Of a stretch of 64,000 bases of DNA, positions 24,901 to 39,900 are shown in pieces. A model generated the notes under the pieces. That model had not been told where the DNA came from. It saw only the letters and a list, made by a program, of their open reading frames with translations, and made no database searches. The stretch is taken from assembly GCA_000226015.1 (NCBI GenBank), contig JH153119.1, positions 22,477 to 86,476 of the forward strand, in the 5' to 3' direction. Source of the DNA: Mnemiopsis leidyi. Lineage: Eukaryota > Ctenophora > Tentaculata > Lobata > Bolinopsidae. The translations under genes were made by a program, and so were the position numbers. Numbering within the stretch: position 1 is the stretch's first letter; every line of letters begins with the position of its first letter.

Positions 24901-27900
24901 GTGGGTAGTGGAGCTAATATAGAATATGTATTATTGTATTCTGTCAAAGTTAAAAATTTTCTTGTAATAATCTAATAATGTAATGCTTACTTGTTAGCTA
25001 GTCGTGACGAAGCAAAATTTTAAATTCCACCTCACAGAACTGCTGTAACTACACAGCTCATTCTCAATCATTAATCATCCAAACACCACAGGACCTAGCA
25101 CAAAATTCCATCTAGCCGAAACCATACACATCACTCCGCCATGTTTTCATCCCTCTCCCTAATCAAATTACTTTGCACACCAGCTGGGTGCCTATCATAT
25201 ATCGCTCTGGCAAACTCCCTGGAATTTTAATAATGTTTAGTATCATGCCCAAGTGTTGTCTTTGAGTTTTGGTGTTGTTTTGTCTCAACGTTCGATGTGT
25301 GCCTCAGCCTGTAATTCTGTAATTTTGTCAAGTAACACTATGCTTACATGAGGCCTTGTTTTTGTCTACGTAGATTTGTAATGTCCACTAATCTTAACAT
25401 AAAGTTTAAGCCGGAAGCTTATAGCCTAAAGCTTATAGTTTAAAGCTCCTGATTTTTTCGATATAAGCCGATTAAAGTTTGCCTCGTTATAGCGTTGCAT
25501 CCGTTTTCAGTGCGAGAAGGTTTTATCAGATCTAATAAGTTCTCACCGAGCTAGTCAGATGCCGGATCAGGTGTTTGGATCTCATCTTATTTTGGAGGAG
25601 GAGAGACGCAGATTTAGAGCTACCGGTTAGTCAGGACTATTATTTGTTTACTTCAATTAGCCAAGTTTGGGTACATTGAATTTACATTAATAGTAAATAC
25701 GCTATATTTCCTGGTGTAAAAACCAATCATTAAGTTTTAACAATTATGATGTTATTTTGAGAATAACAGATAAATTCTTATGAAAATTCTCATCTCCATC
25801 CGTGTCCACCCAGTTGAGAATCTAGAAAAACAAAGAGCTGAAGCACAAGAAGAGGTAGATGATCTGATCAACGCTCTTCGCCGAGAGAGAGATCTTGGTG
25901 ATGAAGAAATCATCTTCCTCAAAGCACAGCTAAGAGGCATCAGCGCCACAAAGTATGAAGCTGAGGACAAGGCGGAAAATCTGGAGAAAGTATGTTGATT
26001 TTACAAGTTTTAACGACTTACCTTTAGCAATTGTACGTAATGACTAATGAGTAAAATTTCCCCGACCATACTAGGATTTATAGACGTCGATAGGCGGTGA
26101 TGGTGGGCGTTAATGGGCGGTTATGGTATGCGTCGATGGTATTCCATCTGGTACATTAACCGAGGCACCCTAATTCACCGAAATTTCGATCAACAGATTA
26201 TTTGAATCATGATTAAATGCTCCTAGTCCTTGAAAATTTTAGGACATACTTCCCGACAAATTACAGTAGTGCTGTATCCCTATATCCACGCTCAATTATC
26301 CCAAAACCGGCAATGTATCCGAACTTCTAAGCTATAAGATGGTACTAGTAGTTCTATTTCTGATCTTGCATAATAACCTCATGGCACACTTCTCCTCTTT
26401 GTTTTGCTGCTGCCTTATCTTGGAACGTGGTTTAGTGTGATGTGCTTGTAGATAGTCCTGCAGTTGTCTGTACTTTTAAACTTTTGTAAGCTTGTGTGTG
26501 TAGACTTATATACGTGAGCTAGATTATCGTAATCTGAGTTTTGTCTACTTTCTCATGCCTGTTCCATTGGTAAGGTTATTTCTGTAGCAAATTTGGATTT
26601 TAACATTTCCCCGATTTACCGAATTGTCGAGATGATTGCCAATCACTGAAGATATTGTAGTTGATTGTTTCTCAAAATGATTTGTTAGTTCTAATACTTC
26701 TTAGTTAACTTATTTCACGTCTTTAAGGAAAACGAACAGCTCAAAGAAGAGTTAAATAAGGAACGTTACAAAAGGAAGAAGTTAAAAGAGCGTTTCTTAG
26801 AACTTCAAGATCTTGTCAACGATGAAAGTGTCGTCTTGGTCAAGGAGGTTAGTACCAAAACACAATTTTTTCTAACACCAAACGTTCAATTATCTACTCT
26901 ATGCTTATATAAACTTATTATCAGAGATTGTTGGCAAAACCTTAAAATATATCCTGATTTGTGTATGAACTATGATATGAAGTTGAAATCGCTTACTTGC
27001 TAACTTATAATTACCGCTCTATATATGATATTAATATGTTAATTTTTTTATATATATATAATATGTTTAACTTTTTAGTCTTGTTGTCATAACTCAGCTC
27101 TCTTACAACGTGCAATAAAAAGCCGTATTCTGCTATTCTCTGTAAGCTCGTTACATTTGTATTCTCTTTGTCTAGGTGGAGAAGAGGGACGAAGAGATAG
27201 AAGTTCTCAAGGAAGACATCGCCGACCTGCAGGACCAAGTTGCAGCAGCGGAGGAAGAACGAGATAAGGCAAAAGATAAGGAGGAGCGGCTTCTGGAGGA
27301 GTGTGAGAAGTTGAACCAAGCTGTTGACGAACTTGAGGATCAACTCAAAGCGGTACGTTCATAAATTTGATAAGTTTCTTCGGCCTGGCATCTTGATATC
27401 GTAATTATTTATAATATATATGTCTAATCCACCAGTTTTATTTAAGTAAGTTTCCTAAAAAGTAAACTCTCACGCTCCTCCCCTATTTCAGAGCCAGCGA
27501 GACATAGTAGCTTACAGGACCTACCTTGAAGAGAAGGGAGTAAACACTGACGACGTGTTTGATGACGCTGTAATCAAGGCTAAAACTGACCTTGAGGACG
27601 CTCTCAGAGACAAGAAGGACCTTGAGGCTCAACTTGACGAGGTATTGGAGTGTCGCATTTTGTTTGTTCGATATGTTTCATTAGAAATGAGACTCAGTCA
27701 TCTCAAATGATTAAAAAAACTTGAACCTCAAATCACTGATCGAGTGTGTACTTTGCTTTTGTGCCTTAACTTCGGACAAAATTTAGCCGCATTAAGTTGG
27801 GACTAAAGAGTTTAATAATGGATAAATGTTTACTGTTCTACTGTTTTCATCAATAACAACTCGCAGTTGAAACAAGCTGTTGAAGACAGTGAGAAAGAGC

Positions 27901-30900
27901 TCCTCGAAGACATCGAAGCTAAAGAAAAGAAGATCCAACAGCTGAAGAGAGCTCTTGACGACAACGAATATCTTCATCAGACCAAATATGATGATCTCTT
28001 CCTAGGTTTGATTTTAAAGCTGCTTATCCTAAAGCAGTTACGGATAGTTACAGTGAGAATGAGAAACTAACCGATTTAAGAACAACGATTTGAAATCTTG
28101 TTCCTTTTGAAATTAAGGTTATCCACTATTACATTCTGCAATAATGATTCTAACTTTGTGAATTTTGTGAATCTGTAAATTTATTAGTTGCGTGTAGTGT
28201 CGAGTCGTATTGTATATGTTTCTAGAGTGCCAGTTTTACCAACATTCCCGGAGAATTTCAACTGTGAATCTCCAGATAACGAGAAGCTGAAAGAGGACAT
28301 CGAGAACCTGAAAGAGCAACTACAAGAACAGCTGAACAACCCTACTGAGGAGCTCCCCGAATTAGGCGTTTCTCAGGAGAAATACGACCAACTTCTCAGC
28401 GAAATGGAGAAAGAGCGCCAGGAACGCCTCAAACTCCAGAACCACTACAGGGATCTCAAGTCGTACGTGGACAAGGACACGTCCGATCTTATCGCGGAGG
28501 TACAGGAACGAGACGCAGTGATCGAGTCGATGAACGAAAAGCTGAACGATCTGGACAACCTGGATCAGCTGGAGGCGGAGCTAGACTGGGAGAGGAAGAA
28601 TAGGAAGATTCACGAGCAGAAGAACGCCGAGCTGAGACTTGCCATCAGTCAGGATAAGAAGGACATTGTCGCTGATTCTGAGAAGAAGTCCGACATGATC
28701 AGACAGCTCAAAGATACCCTCACAGGTATCATTACTTTACAACTTTATTCATGTGCTAGATCTTAGTTAAACCTATTTGAAAATGCAGCTGCTCCTTTAG
28801 AATATTGTCATTTCTAAAATCGAGTTACCAGCACGTCTTAATAACTGTAAGGGACCGAAATTGGCGAAAGTAACTCTAACCGTGACGGCAGCTGTGACTT
28901 TAAATTTCCTTGTGCATCACAAGGCAGCTGAGTCTGTAAGTTCCCCTAGTGCAATGTGGGAATATGCATGACTGCAGGAGCACCAGTCTAAATATATCCG
29001 TAACTAGATGCCAAGACGAACCTGGAGCGTGCTCGTTACAAACAGAGGGAGATTATAGCGAACAATCAGCGACTGAGAGCCGACAACCAGGCTTTACAGA
29101 AAGAGATCGATGAGCTGAAGGAGAAGGGTGTGCCTGGTGCCCCCGTCGATAAGAAGGTGGAAGACCTAATCGACGAACTCAAGGATTGCAACAGGTAGGA
29201 AAATGTGGTCGATGGAGATAAATTGGTGGGCGATATTTAGAGGACTGTCGATGGAGATGAACAATATTGACATGATAAGAGTTAGTTAGCTGTACCAGTC
29301 TCCTGTTTTACCGTTTCCCAAACACTTTACCCCAACTTCACATTTCCAGAGACCTGGAGAAAGAGCGTGAGCTCCGTGGGCAGCTCCACCAGAATTTCCA
29401 GGATCTAAAGAACACGTTGTCCGACGAGGATGCAGACCTTGCTGACGAGATCTACAAACGTGACGTCATCATTGCAAACCTTCATGCTCAGTTGAGGGAG
29501 GAGACAGACCGCCTAGAACATCAGGTTTGTCTTCTTGGGATTTTGTGTGATAGAGTAGTTTTTAGTGGGTTTAAAGTTCATACTCACGAGTCATGACTGG
29601 GAAGGCTATCTTTGTTGTATGCTGTTTTTATCTTACCTACGAAGCCATTAAACTTAAACTATTTCCAGTTGAACAATCACAGAAAGAGGGAAGAAGAGAT
29701 ATTGGATGACTACCAGACTCTCAAGGACAAAATTGATAATGTCGAGAGAGACTGCGAACCCATCGGTCATCAGCCTGCCATTAAAGGTAATTTTACTTTG
29801 CTTTTATCGTATTGCCTCAAACTCAACTAAGCCAGTCCCAGCTCAGACACCTGAATATACGTCCTCGATACGTTAGTAGTGCATTGGAACCTGAAAAGTA
29901 AGCAACTCTGCAACTATATCTTAATTTTCATATTGCAAAGTATACATTTATGATTATGTCAATCGGCAAACTTAATAGATTCAAAATCTAATTTAGAACC
30001 CTCTCACTTCAGACCTAGAGCGGGACATGTTTGAAGATCTGACGAGATGGCAGGAGGACGAAGTTAGGATCCTAGATACGGCTCTCAACGACCGTACATC
30101 ACAGTTGTCAGACTTGGAGGAACTGTTGAGGAGCAGCGAGCCCGGCTTTGACGAGGAGAGAATTCACTATGTCAAGGAGCTAGCTGCACAGGTATGGTGG
30201 CCGACATTCTTCCCAGAACATCGTGCTCCAGAGCACTGTAACCCAGAGATTAAGCCTGACTAACGTCCTGCTCCACAACAGACATCTTTGTTAGGGTTAG
30301 GGTATGAACTATGGGTTAGGGTTATGATCGCTGGGGCCAAATATGTGGGAAAAAATGTTGTTGGGCATGATGTTCTGGGGCAGGCCGACGGGAACCCACA
30401 GCTATATTTACTTGGCGATGGGGGCTCCGGGAAACGTTTTCCTTATAACTGCTTTTTTTGTACAATGTCAAAGCCAAATCAACTTGATTTAATTGCCCCT
30501 GTTTTACTTAATATCAACTTGACTTTGCCACCCTCTCTCTTTTCTACATGTGAGTTCCTCCTTGTTTTATATTATAAACATAACACCCTTATATCTCAGG
30601 AGAGGGAGAACAACGAGCTGAGAGCGCTGAACAGAAAGATGGAGAAGACCCAGACGGAGCGAGCCAAGCAGTACGAGAAGAAGCTTGATACTCTGAACAA
30701 GGAGCTGGAGGCTCTCAGACGAAGGGTAGGTCCCAGTTTATAGCAATTCTGCTTTACTGATAATTACTAGTTTATCTTATAATTAAAACTCATGTTAGCT
30801 ACTGATGCTGCAATGTATATTATACATTGTATAACAAAATAAAAAACGGGGCAAATATGGCGAAATCTCCCAAAACCCGCCACTTTATCCCGGTTATAAT

Positions 30901-33900
30901 AATCCCGAGTATGGTAGAAAAAACCGTAATGTTCCAATATTTTATCAAGTATTTAACATTCTGCGTTAGAAGCTAGGGTAATCTGATACATTTATCACAA
31001 AGTTTGACCCGTCCTTATTTGTACCATTAGTTTATCACTTTGCCAAGCTGTTTTCCATTTACAATCACTTTTTCGTTTTGTGGGGAAATGGCGAAATTTG
31101 AAAACTTTCGATACATTATCGGTAATTATGTTACACGAATTCCAGTAATAATCCATAACTTCCAATACTTACGAGTAAGTCTCACACTTCCACCGTAACA
31201 TATCCCTCCCCCGCACAGCAAGGAAATGCCATCACCTCGGAACCCATACACGGCAGTAACGAGTCAATACCTATAGCTGTAATGGACACTTTCGGCCTCG
31301 AGGAGAGCGGACTTGGTAGGTTACAGCTCTTAATTTCTAAACCAATCTCGACCAAACGGTAGCGCGACACATTCGTTTTTGTAGTATCTAAAACAGGTTG
31401 TGAATCTTTGTTTTATACAGATTTTCTAAAAAGTTTAGAACATCTTCATTTGCTTCTCCTCACTAATAACAATACCTTTAATCACATCACTGATCACGTG
31501 GTTCTACAGGAGTTTCAGTGGAGGTAGACTCGTTTGACTTACAACGTGCCACCCCGCCCGGCCAGGCGGCCCCGTCTCCCGCTCTCATCCACACCGAGCC
31601 TGAGAAGTACGACGACAGCAAGGTTTGTTTTCAAGCACAAGTAGTTGCTGTTATATTGTATAGGTGGAAACCTAGCGTCCGATGGAGACCAAACTAGGCG
31701 GGCGCGGTTTCTTGTTTTTAACATGAATTGAAATTGATGTAATTTTATGTAAATACGATGTTCAAGATGTTCATAATGTCGAAAGAAATTACCAATATTT
31801 TCAAAGAAAACAATCAGCAAATAACCAAAATGTACGCCAGCAATATGAAATAGACTCTGCAAAGTTTTGTTAATATCAATAAATAATGAACCTAAACAAA
31901 ATAGATAGATGGAATCAAAGAAAATTTCAAAATTCGTTTGAGCAAATTGACTTGAAATTGCTATGTCATTATAGAATTAGCCACTAACAATAAATAAAAG
32001 ATGTGTTTAAAACAAGAAGATCACGTGATGTCTGATTACCGATGGATTATAACCCGACATCAAACATCCAGCTATTCGATTGATTCTAAAGTTAAATGGT
32101 TATTATGAGGGGTTTTAGAGAACCACACTCAAAATCCTTTTCAAATTTTCACTAGTTCACAATTCAGTTTGATCATCGGCTTCACAGTTTTCATTTACTT
32201 GAACCTCAATCTCTCTAGCATTGCAAGGTCCATTACAACAAAGAACAGTTTCATTAGGATGGTTGGGGGTGGTGACAGCCGTGTTATTCATAGCTCGTGA
32301 CCTGGCGGCATAGTCACTGTAACTGACCATTTCTCCTCCTCTCCTCCCGACTACCAGCCTGATCAGGAAACTCCTGAAACTCTTGTTAGTAGCGGTGTAG
32401 ATGACCGGGTTAAGGATGGAGTTGAGGAAAAGGAACTCCTGAGCCATGATCATGAACCAGCTAGGGAGGGGGTGGAAGGGGTCCAGGGTCTGGAAGGCTA
32501 TCCTGACTACCACCGGTGTGACAGAGAAGACGAAGACCCAGGTAACACAGCAGACAGTTATTAGAGCGTTTTTAGCGGGGAGTCTCCCTGACCTGCTCTT
32601 GATTGTAGCGATTACCAGTATAGCAATGTTGGAGATAGGTAGAATGATAGCAGGCGTGACAATGTAGTAGCACACACCAGTTAGCAGGTAGATGACAGTA
32701 GTGGGTGTAGGGATGGCTGTCACGGATATCTCACAGGAACCTAGCTTTGTGTCGAAGATGTAGAATGCTCCCACCGTGTGATAACAACACTGGAACACCA
32801 GAGTGATAAAGACGAGGACCCCCACCACGACTAGAGCGTGTTTCTTGTTGAAAGAGCGAGCGGTGAAGGGTGCAGACAGACTGAAGAGCCTGTAGAGAGA
32901 GATCACGGTTACAACCTGCATCTCCACAGTCGTACAGACGTACCCTAGAAACCCGTAGATAAAACAGCCGACAGAACCCAGCACCCACCTTTTAGCTATC
33001 ATGGACAACCAGATAGAGGACATAAAGAACAGGACCACCATTATATCGAGCGCTGCTAGACTCTCCAGGAGAACTATCGAGACGGAGTCTATGGAAAGAC
33101 TGTTGTACTTGATGGAGCCGTAGAGGACGAGCGAGTTGCCGACCAGTCCGACCAAAGTTGCCAGGGAGTGATAAAGAAGGAGGACGTTGTATCCCTGGTC
33201 AGATATTCCCATGTTTATCGGGTTTTGCAGGCTTGTTGAGTTGACCAGCATCATTGTTACTTTGACAGGGTCTTTAGGTTAGTTGGAGTAAAGCCTTCTT
33301 GGTGAAAAGAGTTAGTCTTTGAGTTTAGACGGTGTTTACTTCCTGCCTAAAATGAAGGAAAGTCAAGAAACATCTTAAAGTCAAATTCAAAGCACGAAAT
33401 AAGATCTTAGTGATTCATTATTCAATGGTATTGAAAACAATGAAACTGCTGTGATATCAATATCTTTGCATTTCGGCCGCCCACAAAGACCTAATCCAAT
33501 AATAAATAGCTTATCAAATGTCCTAATATTCACACAAATTTAGAGAACGATAACAGTAGAATCGCAGTCGAAAGATTAAAATGGTTGAGCTCTCTAGGTT
33601 TTTTTTGACATTAGAAATCTTAAAGATGGGTTTTGTCATGAGTCAACAGTCGACAAATCAGGAGAACACTGCTGCGGTGCAGCAGATGTTGCTTATTGGA
33701 CTAACGTCTCAGTTGTTGTAATAGTCATTATTTGTAACCTCCACTCTTAAGGTAACCTAGAAATAACCTCTTAATCGAATTGAGCCCTTTATTTGATAAA
33801 TATATATCATCCGATTTTATCAAACATCTGTAAACATGCAGACTTGTCCGTCCTTAGTCCCAAAATTTTAGCAGTATGTAGGCAGATGTCGAGAAAATGA

Positions 33901-36900
33901 GAAAATGAGCTGATAATATCGATTTCATGTCAAATCTGCACTTGTCCTTGACAGTCGACGATCCGGTCAAAACTTCTTCGAAAGAAAAGTTTCATGGCAT
34001 CATGTTAAGACTACTTGGTATTGGTCTTAGGACTTGCAAATGGGTGCGAAAAGCTGTTAATTTAAGGACAAAAATGAGAAGGTTATTGCACATAATTGAT
34101 TAAAAGTGATCCTACATTTTCAAGATTCATTCATTTCGAAATCTAAGCTCAATGAAACAAACAATTTCTGAAGTTTAATCTGATATGTCTTTCCTTAACA
34201 ATATTATCCAACTGTAAATAAGATCATTGTAATTCAACTGCACGCATGACGGTGCGGCTCTGAAACCTTATCATAGGTGGAGCTCTGTACAACTACAAGT
34301 TGTACAAATGTGCGGTATTCAGCCCCAGTTGTCGACTAGATGAATAATTTAACATCACAAATCGCGAGCCTATGTTTCTGAAAAGGATATCTTTTCAAAA
34401 GAACCCTTAGTACATATATAACAAGTAGATGACAGAAATGAGCTCCAAATAATAAGGCGTGTTAAGATTTAAAATTTAAACTAGCAACCCTGGCTGTGTG
34501 GATTTGAGATACATAAGAGCAGAGATCATGGAGACATTGGTTTCCAAAGTTAGGAAGTTTCGTACTGTCAAGATTATATTGATTACACTGGAAATAAGAT
34601 TTTCAACAGCTGATGCATATATGTACTTTTGACAATGAACCCATTTTCTTAACGGGCCTACAAGTTTCAAGGTACTGATATAGTTTCAGGTTTGACATAA
34701 AAGAAATGCACACGGTAACCTTATCAAGGCTGTATAAACATTAAACAGAGTTTTTACAGCCGCCCAGTGTCAATGATCTTAGTTTTATAATGCTAGGCGC
34801 CAGCTCCAGTGTTAGGGATTCAACATAGGAGTTCAGGCTCATTTGCTCGCTTTATCATAGGACCCCATTATTACTGTCTCCTGTAATCACACTTTCTTGG
34901 AGATCGGCTATCAGCATTTACTGGTCGGTGGTCACAAAGTAATACTTGGTGTATTATGGTGTAAAATCTTTGGACTGCATCTAAATGTCGAGCGGCTCTG
35001 GCAAGCACTAAAAATGAAACAAGCTAACAGCCCTACAAGGAAACTTTACCAATTCTCAACAACAGAAAACTCCGAATTGCGACACACTCAGTTTCCTTCT
35101 CAGAAGGGACGCTCCGTGGGCAAATAAAGCTCCTGCTACATCTGACATCAGTACACAATATAGCCATGTGGCGGCAGCTTCAGTCTAGGTTCTAACAATT
35201 AAACATCGTCCTGTCTCATCGTTAACACGAGGCTGTTTGTTCTACGGATGTTACTTAACGGTGGAAACGCGGGGATAATTTCACTCAATTCTTTGTCACT
35301 GTTTCAACAGAGACGGAGAAATCAGAAAATGTAGTGAATATCACAATTTTCCACGTATACACTCAAAAATAATAGGCCTCTCGGGTGATATCAAGCATTG
35401 AAATGAACAATGAGAAATTTGACTGATTTTAGGCAGCTGATCCAGGAAAAATTTTGTTAGTGTACTGTAACAGTGCGTATTAAACGATTCCAGGTGTTTC
35501 AAGTTTGTCTCAGATGCTAAAAATTTCTGAAATTGATCGGGGCTCAGCAGCTCCTATTTTATTTATAGCGGTGGGCTGATTTCAAAACGATTAATGTCAA
35601 ACCGATTAAGTGTTTAAGATCTGGCATTTCGGAAGATGATTTAAAAGCCGTATGAGCACATAAGAAGTCACATTTGCTGGATGTTTGATTCGAAACAAGA
35701 GCAAATACTTCATCCTAGATATAAAAACCTCGTGAGTCGTGACAAGTCCACATTGTTCGTTAGAACTAGAAGAAAAATGGAATGGAAGTGGAATCAGTTG
35801 TAGCACCAATTGTAGTACCAGGTGTTTTGTCACCTCTAGTCTTATCATTAATTTCAACTAGCTGGGAGCCCGTCCCCGGAAGGATCACTATATTTAAGTC
35901 GTTAAAGCAATAGTTATCAGCACGATTCGGCTCAACTCTTGATATCAAGCTTGCAGTTCGTGGCAGTTGAAAATGGTGACAATCCTGTAGATAAAACTAC
36001 CGATGCCATTATGAACCTGTAAAGTCACGTGTTCTCACTGTGCACTCCGATATATCACCGAGTTTGAACAAGCTGCCGCCTTGAGAACATTGGTGGCGTT
36101 GTTCTCTACCGAGACAACAATTAAGTAGCTCTGATTTCTCTTTTGAAAATAAATACTAAGCAACGACATGAATTTAAATGCCAAATCACAACTTTAAACT
36201 TCGTGCAACTTTAAGTTATAATTGCAATTAAACAATTTTGCTATGACATCATGATTAAGGTCTTTGGCGAACATGGATGTACTAAAGAATTCAATTGCGC
36301 GCTCCTGACTCACCCTTATTATAAAAACATAAGAGTTCCGGTCGGTTTATAGTTTAAAATAAAACTTATATAAAAGCTTAATCGTTAACTTAAAGCTCTT
36401 CTTTAACTTGAGTAACGGTCCCTCAGAAATAGACTCAATAAAAGAGGATTAATAACCATTCCAATAAAACTATACAACCACCGGGTGACCGACAACTTCA
36501 CCACATGATTGGCAGTTCCCACACCCTTAACAGGGAACCCAATCAATTTGACAGGTCGCCGGATCTGGTGACCTTCTGAAACGACAACTTCACCACAAGA
36601 TCAGGTGTCCAACTTCACCACAGATTTCTGAATTATAGATCGTTTGTCCCGATCCAGTATTTCTGATTCTAAATCAAACTGGATTTAGATTAAAATAAGT
36701 AAAATTGGACTTAAAAAGTCTTTTAAAATGCAAAATATTATATCAAATACTTACTGTGAATAATTATAATATCTTCTCAGATCGCAACTTATAGTAATAT
36801 AACATCAAACTCGGTGACCGACAAAACTCNNNNNNNNNNAGACCTTACTTACTCACCAACCAGAAACCGCACTCTCACCTACCCGTAACCTCGGTTAGCA

Positions 36901-39900
36901 AAAAGAGACAGTCCCTGAAGAGGAAGTCCACTAACCAGCACCGATCAGCTACCCAGAACCACATTTCCGAAACCCTCTCTGGATGCTTTTCTGACCTCAA
37001 CGTGGAGTTGCCCAATCTGGATTCCCTTGCTAGTTTCCTCTGGTTCCGCCAACCAGCCAGAAACCTCCCTGCTGCGGAACTTGTGGCCAATCATCTATAA
37101 CTCAAGGATCACATTACTTGTGGTGAAGTTGTCGTTGTGGTGAAGTTGTCGTTTGAAAGTTAACAGGATCTATTGATTGGGTACCCAATCAACTGATCGA
37201 TCCACCCTGTCAATCATGTGGTGAAGTTGTCCGGCAGCCCAACCACCACACCTAACCATACAACTCATAATCACAACAACTTCTACGAAGTCAGATGTCA
37301 CCCATCAGATTTACTAATGACATGTGTACCGTCAGCTCGGGTAATGGAACTCAAGATCTAACGACTATTTTTGTTTGACTATTAATAACCGCCGACATTG
37401 CAAACTGACACTTAGCTGTTGGATATATTTTGATTTCAGGTCACGTATAGATCACAGGTCACGAAAAGAAATGACATATACACATGTAATATCTATCTAC
37501 CACGAGCCAAATAACAGAAATCGAGATTTTTAAGTGAGAGTTATAACTGGGTATAAAAGTATCTACGAGGCAATAGATGCTATTTTAAAGTAGACCTAGT
37601 TCCGTTTATAATTCATCTTGTATCAAAACTGTTTGAAACACAGTGTGTGTGTTGAGAGTACCAGATCAATGAGAAACGGTTGGTTTGCCGGGAAAAACCA
37701 AAAAAAAGAGCAATGACAGAGTAGCTGGAGAGTTAGAACTGCATGATAGGGACCATTACAGGTGTAGGGCTACTAACCTCCTCTCACTCAATTATATCGT
37801 TAGAATAGGGTAGCGGTAAGAGGAGATGCTGCTATTGTCGGGATAACTGTGACTGACCACAACTTTGTTGCGAGATCAACTCAGAACACAGCCTCCCATA
37901 GTACTATGACTAGTATTAGTAAAATTATTCTAAATCAAGAGATCAAGAGTTAAGGTAGAGAACAGATTAGTGTGCATGCAAAGTCAACAGCGTATATGTG
38001 AGAATATTAGAAGAAATGACGAAAAATCGTAATTTACAATTATTTTAATGCAAAATTTCCCTACAAGCTTTATAAGGGTCAAAAAGGGTCATCAGTTGAA
38101 TAGACAAGATTTCGTAATGTTCTAAAGAACACTACAGGTGAATTTTCGGTCGGTAAAACCAAGAATTCTACTTGCATCCGGCCAACATCATCAAACCAAT
38201 TGATATGTTCCTCAAAATGAGACCAAACGAAGTAATTTGAAGAAACGGAAAAACTGTACGAAAGTGAAAGTGAAAGTTATAAAAGGCAACCGTAATATAT
38301 AAAAAGTATTAGAAGGAAGGTTATAGCAGGACAGTTGTAGCGGTGCTTTCCAGCCTAAAAGTCCTTTAAAATTGCTTTAAAAGTGCAATAAAATTGATTC
38401 ATAGTGTGTTACTTACGTGAGAGGTAGTATGATTTTGTTTTAAAGGAATAGCGTAATTCGGACAAAATGATAGCGAATAGATCGAAGTAGAAAATTGAAA
38501 GTGGGAAAATATGGTAGTTAAATCGGCCATCTAGTGGAATGTCTAGAATAGATTAACGTAGCGAGCAGCCAATCAGATCACCACTATAGGATGATGGAAA
38601 TAATCTTGAGGTCAGTTCTCATGAAGTAGGCCTACTGTAGTAATTAAAGTAAAGTAAGTGGATTTTCACGTTTTGCTGAGGTGGTGCAGATTAACTGAAG
38701 ACATTATTTAGCATTATTATCTCCGTCCTCGGGGTTTAAGAGTTTGCATTGAAATGGAAGAGAGAAATGAAAGAGAGAAATAACTTATGCCTGTGGTAGA
38801 AGTTGCCAGAATGACACAGTCACACTGTTACTCAACAGGGGCAAAAATTTGTCGCGGTTTTTAAGGCCAAAAATCGCGGTGCCGCGACAAGCCAAAATGC
38901 CAAAAATCGCGGCCTTGTCGCGGTCAAAATCATGAAAATCGCGGCAATGTCACGGCAAAAATCGTGAAAATCGCGGCTTTGTCGTGGCAAAAATTGTAAA
39001 TATAGGGCTTAGAGTATAATTAATGCAACCATTTTTTCAATTGCCTCCACCGTACGTTCTTCCGTGTGTGCTCAATAACAACATTACAAGCTCGACAGAA
39101 CAATTTATCACCATCTGCGTAAAACTTATCGCGGCCAAACTCTACAACTCTAACTAAGGCGGAAACCTTTCCCTGCTTGGCAGCAGGGCTAGGTTTCTTA
39201 GAGGGGGGTTGACAGACAACATTAGCATTAGGAGGGCGTTTAGACAAAAAACGGTCCATCAAATTGTCAATGTGCTTGTGACGATTCAATTATCAAGCAA
39301 ATTACTGCTCTTGTTAGGAGTGAGATTCGGATTACCAGAGGATATAACGATTGGTCAAGTTTTCTATATTGACTGGTCAACTTTTGTAACGACTGGTCAA
39401 CTTTTGTAACGACTGGTCAACTTTTGTAACGACTGGTCAACTTTTGTAACGACTGGTCAACTTTTATAACGACTGGTCAAGTCGTCTTCGGAACGCAGGA
39501 ATCCCTGGAATTTGACTGCTAAGAGTGAATGAAATCGCGGTCTGACGCGGAAAATAGTGAAAATCGCGACTTATGGCGGAAAAATAAGATAATCGCGATC
39601 TGTCGCGGCAAATGCCAAATATCGCGATTTGTCGCGGTTAACGCCAAATATCGCGATTCCGCACCCACCGCGACAAACTTTTGCCCCTGTTACTCAATGG
39701 CACACTCACAGAGTAGCACAGTCAGGGATGACAGAGTACCAGAGTCACAGAGTATTCCCAGAATGTTTTCAGGCTAATACAGAATAAAGGTATCTCGAAG
39801 TGTCGATAGCAGGACGAATGATAACATTCGTCGTTACAATAACATTCGTCGTTACAATAACATTCGTCGTAACAATGGAACTATGTCATCATGCTGCCCA

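Noticed and set aside
30288-30330. Interstitial telomere array
   Set aside because: Only about four degenerate units; kept as a low-confidence repeat rather than a rearrangement scar.
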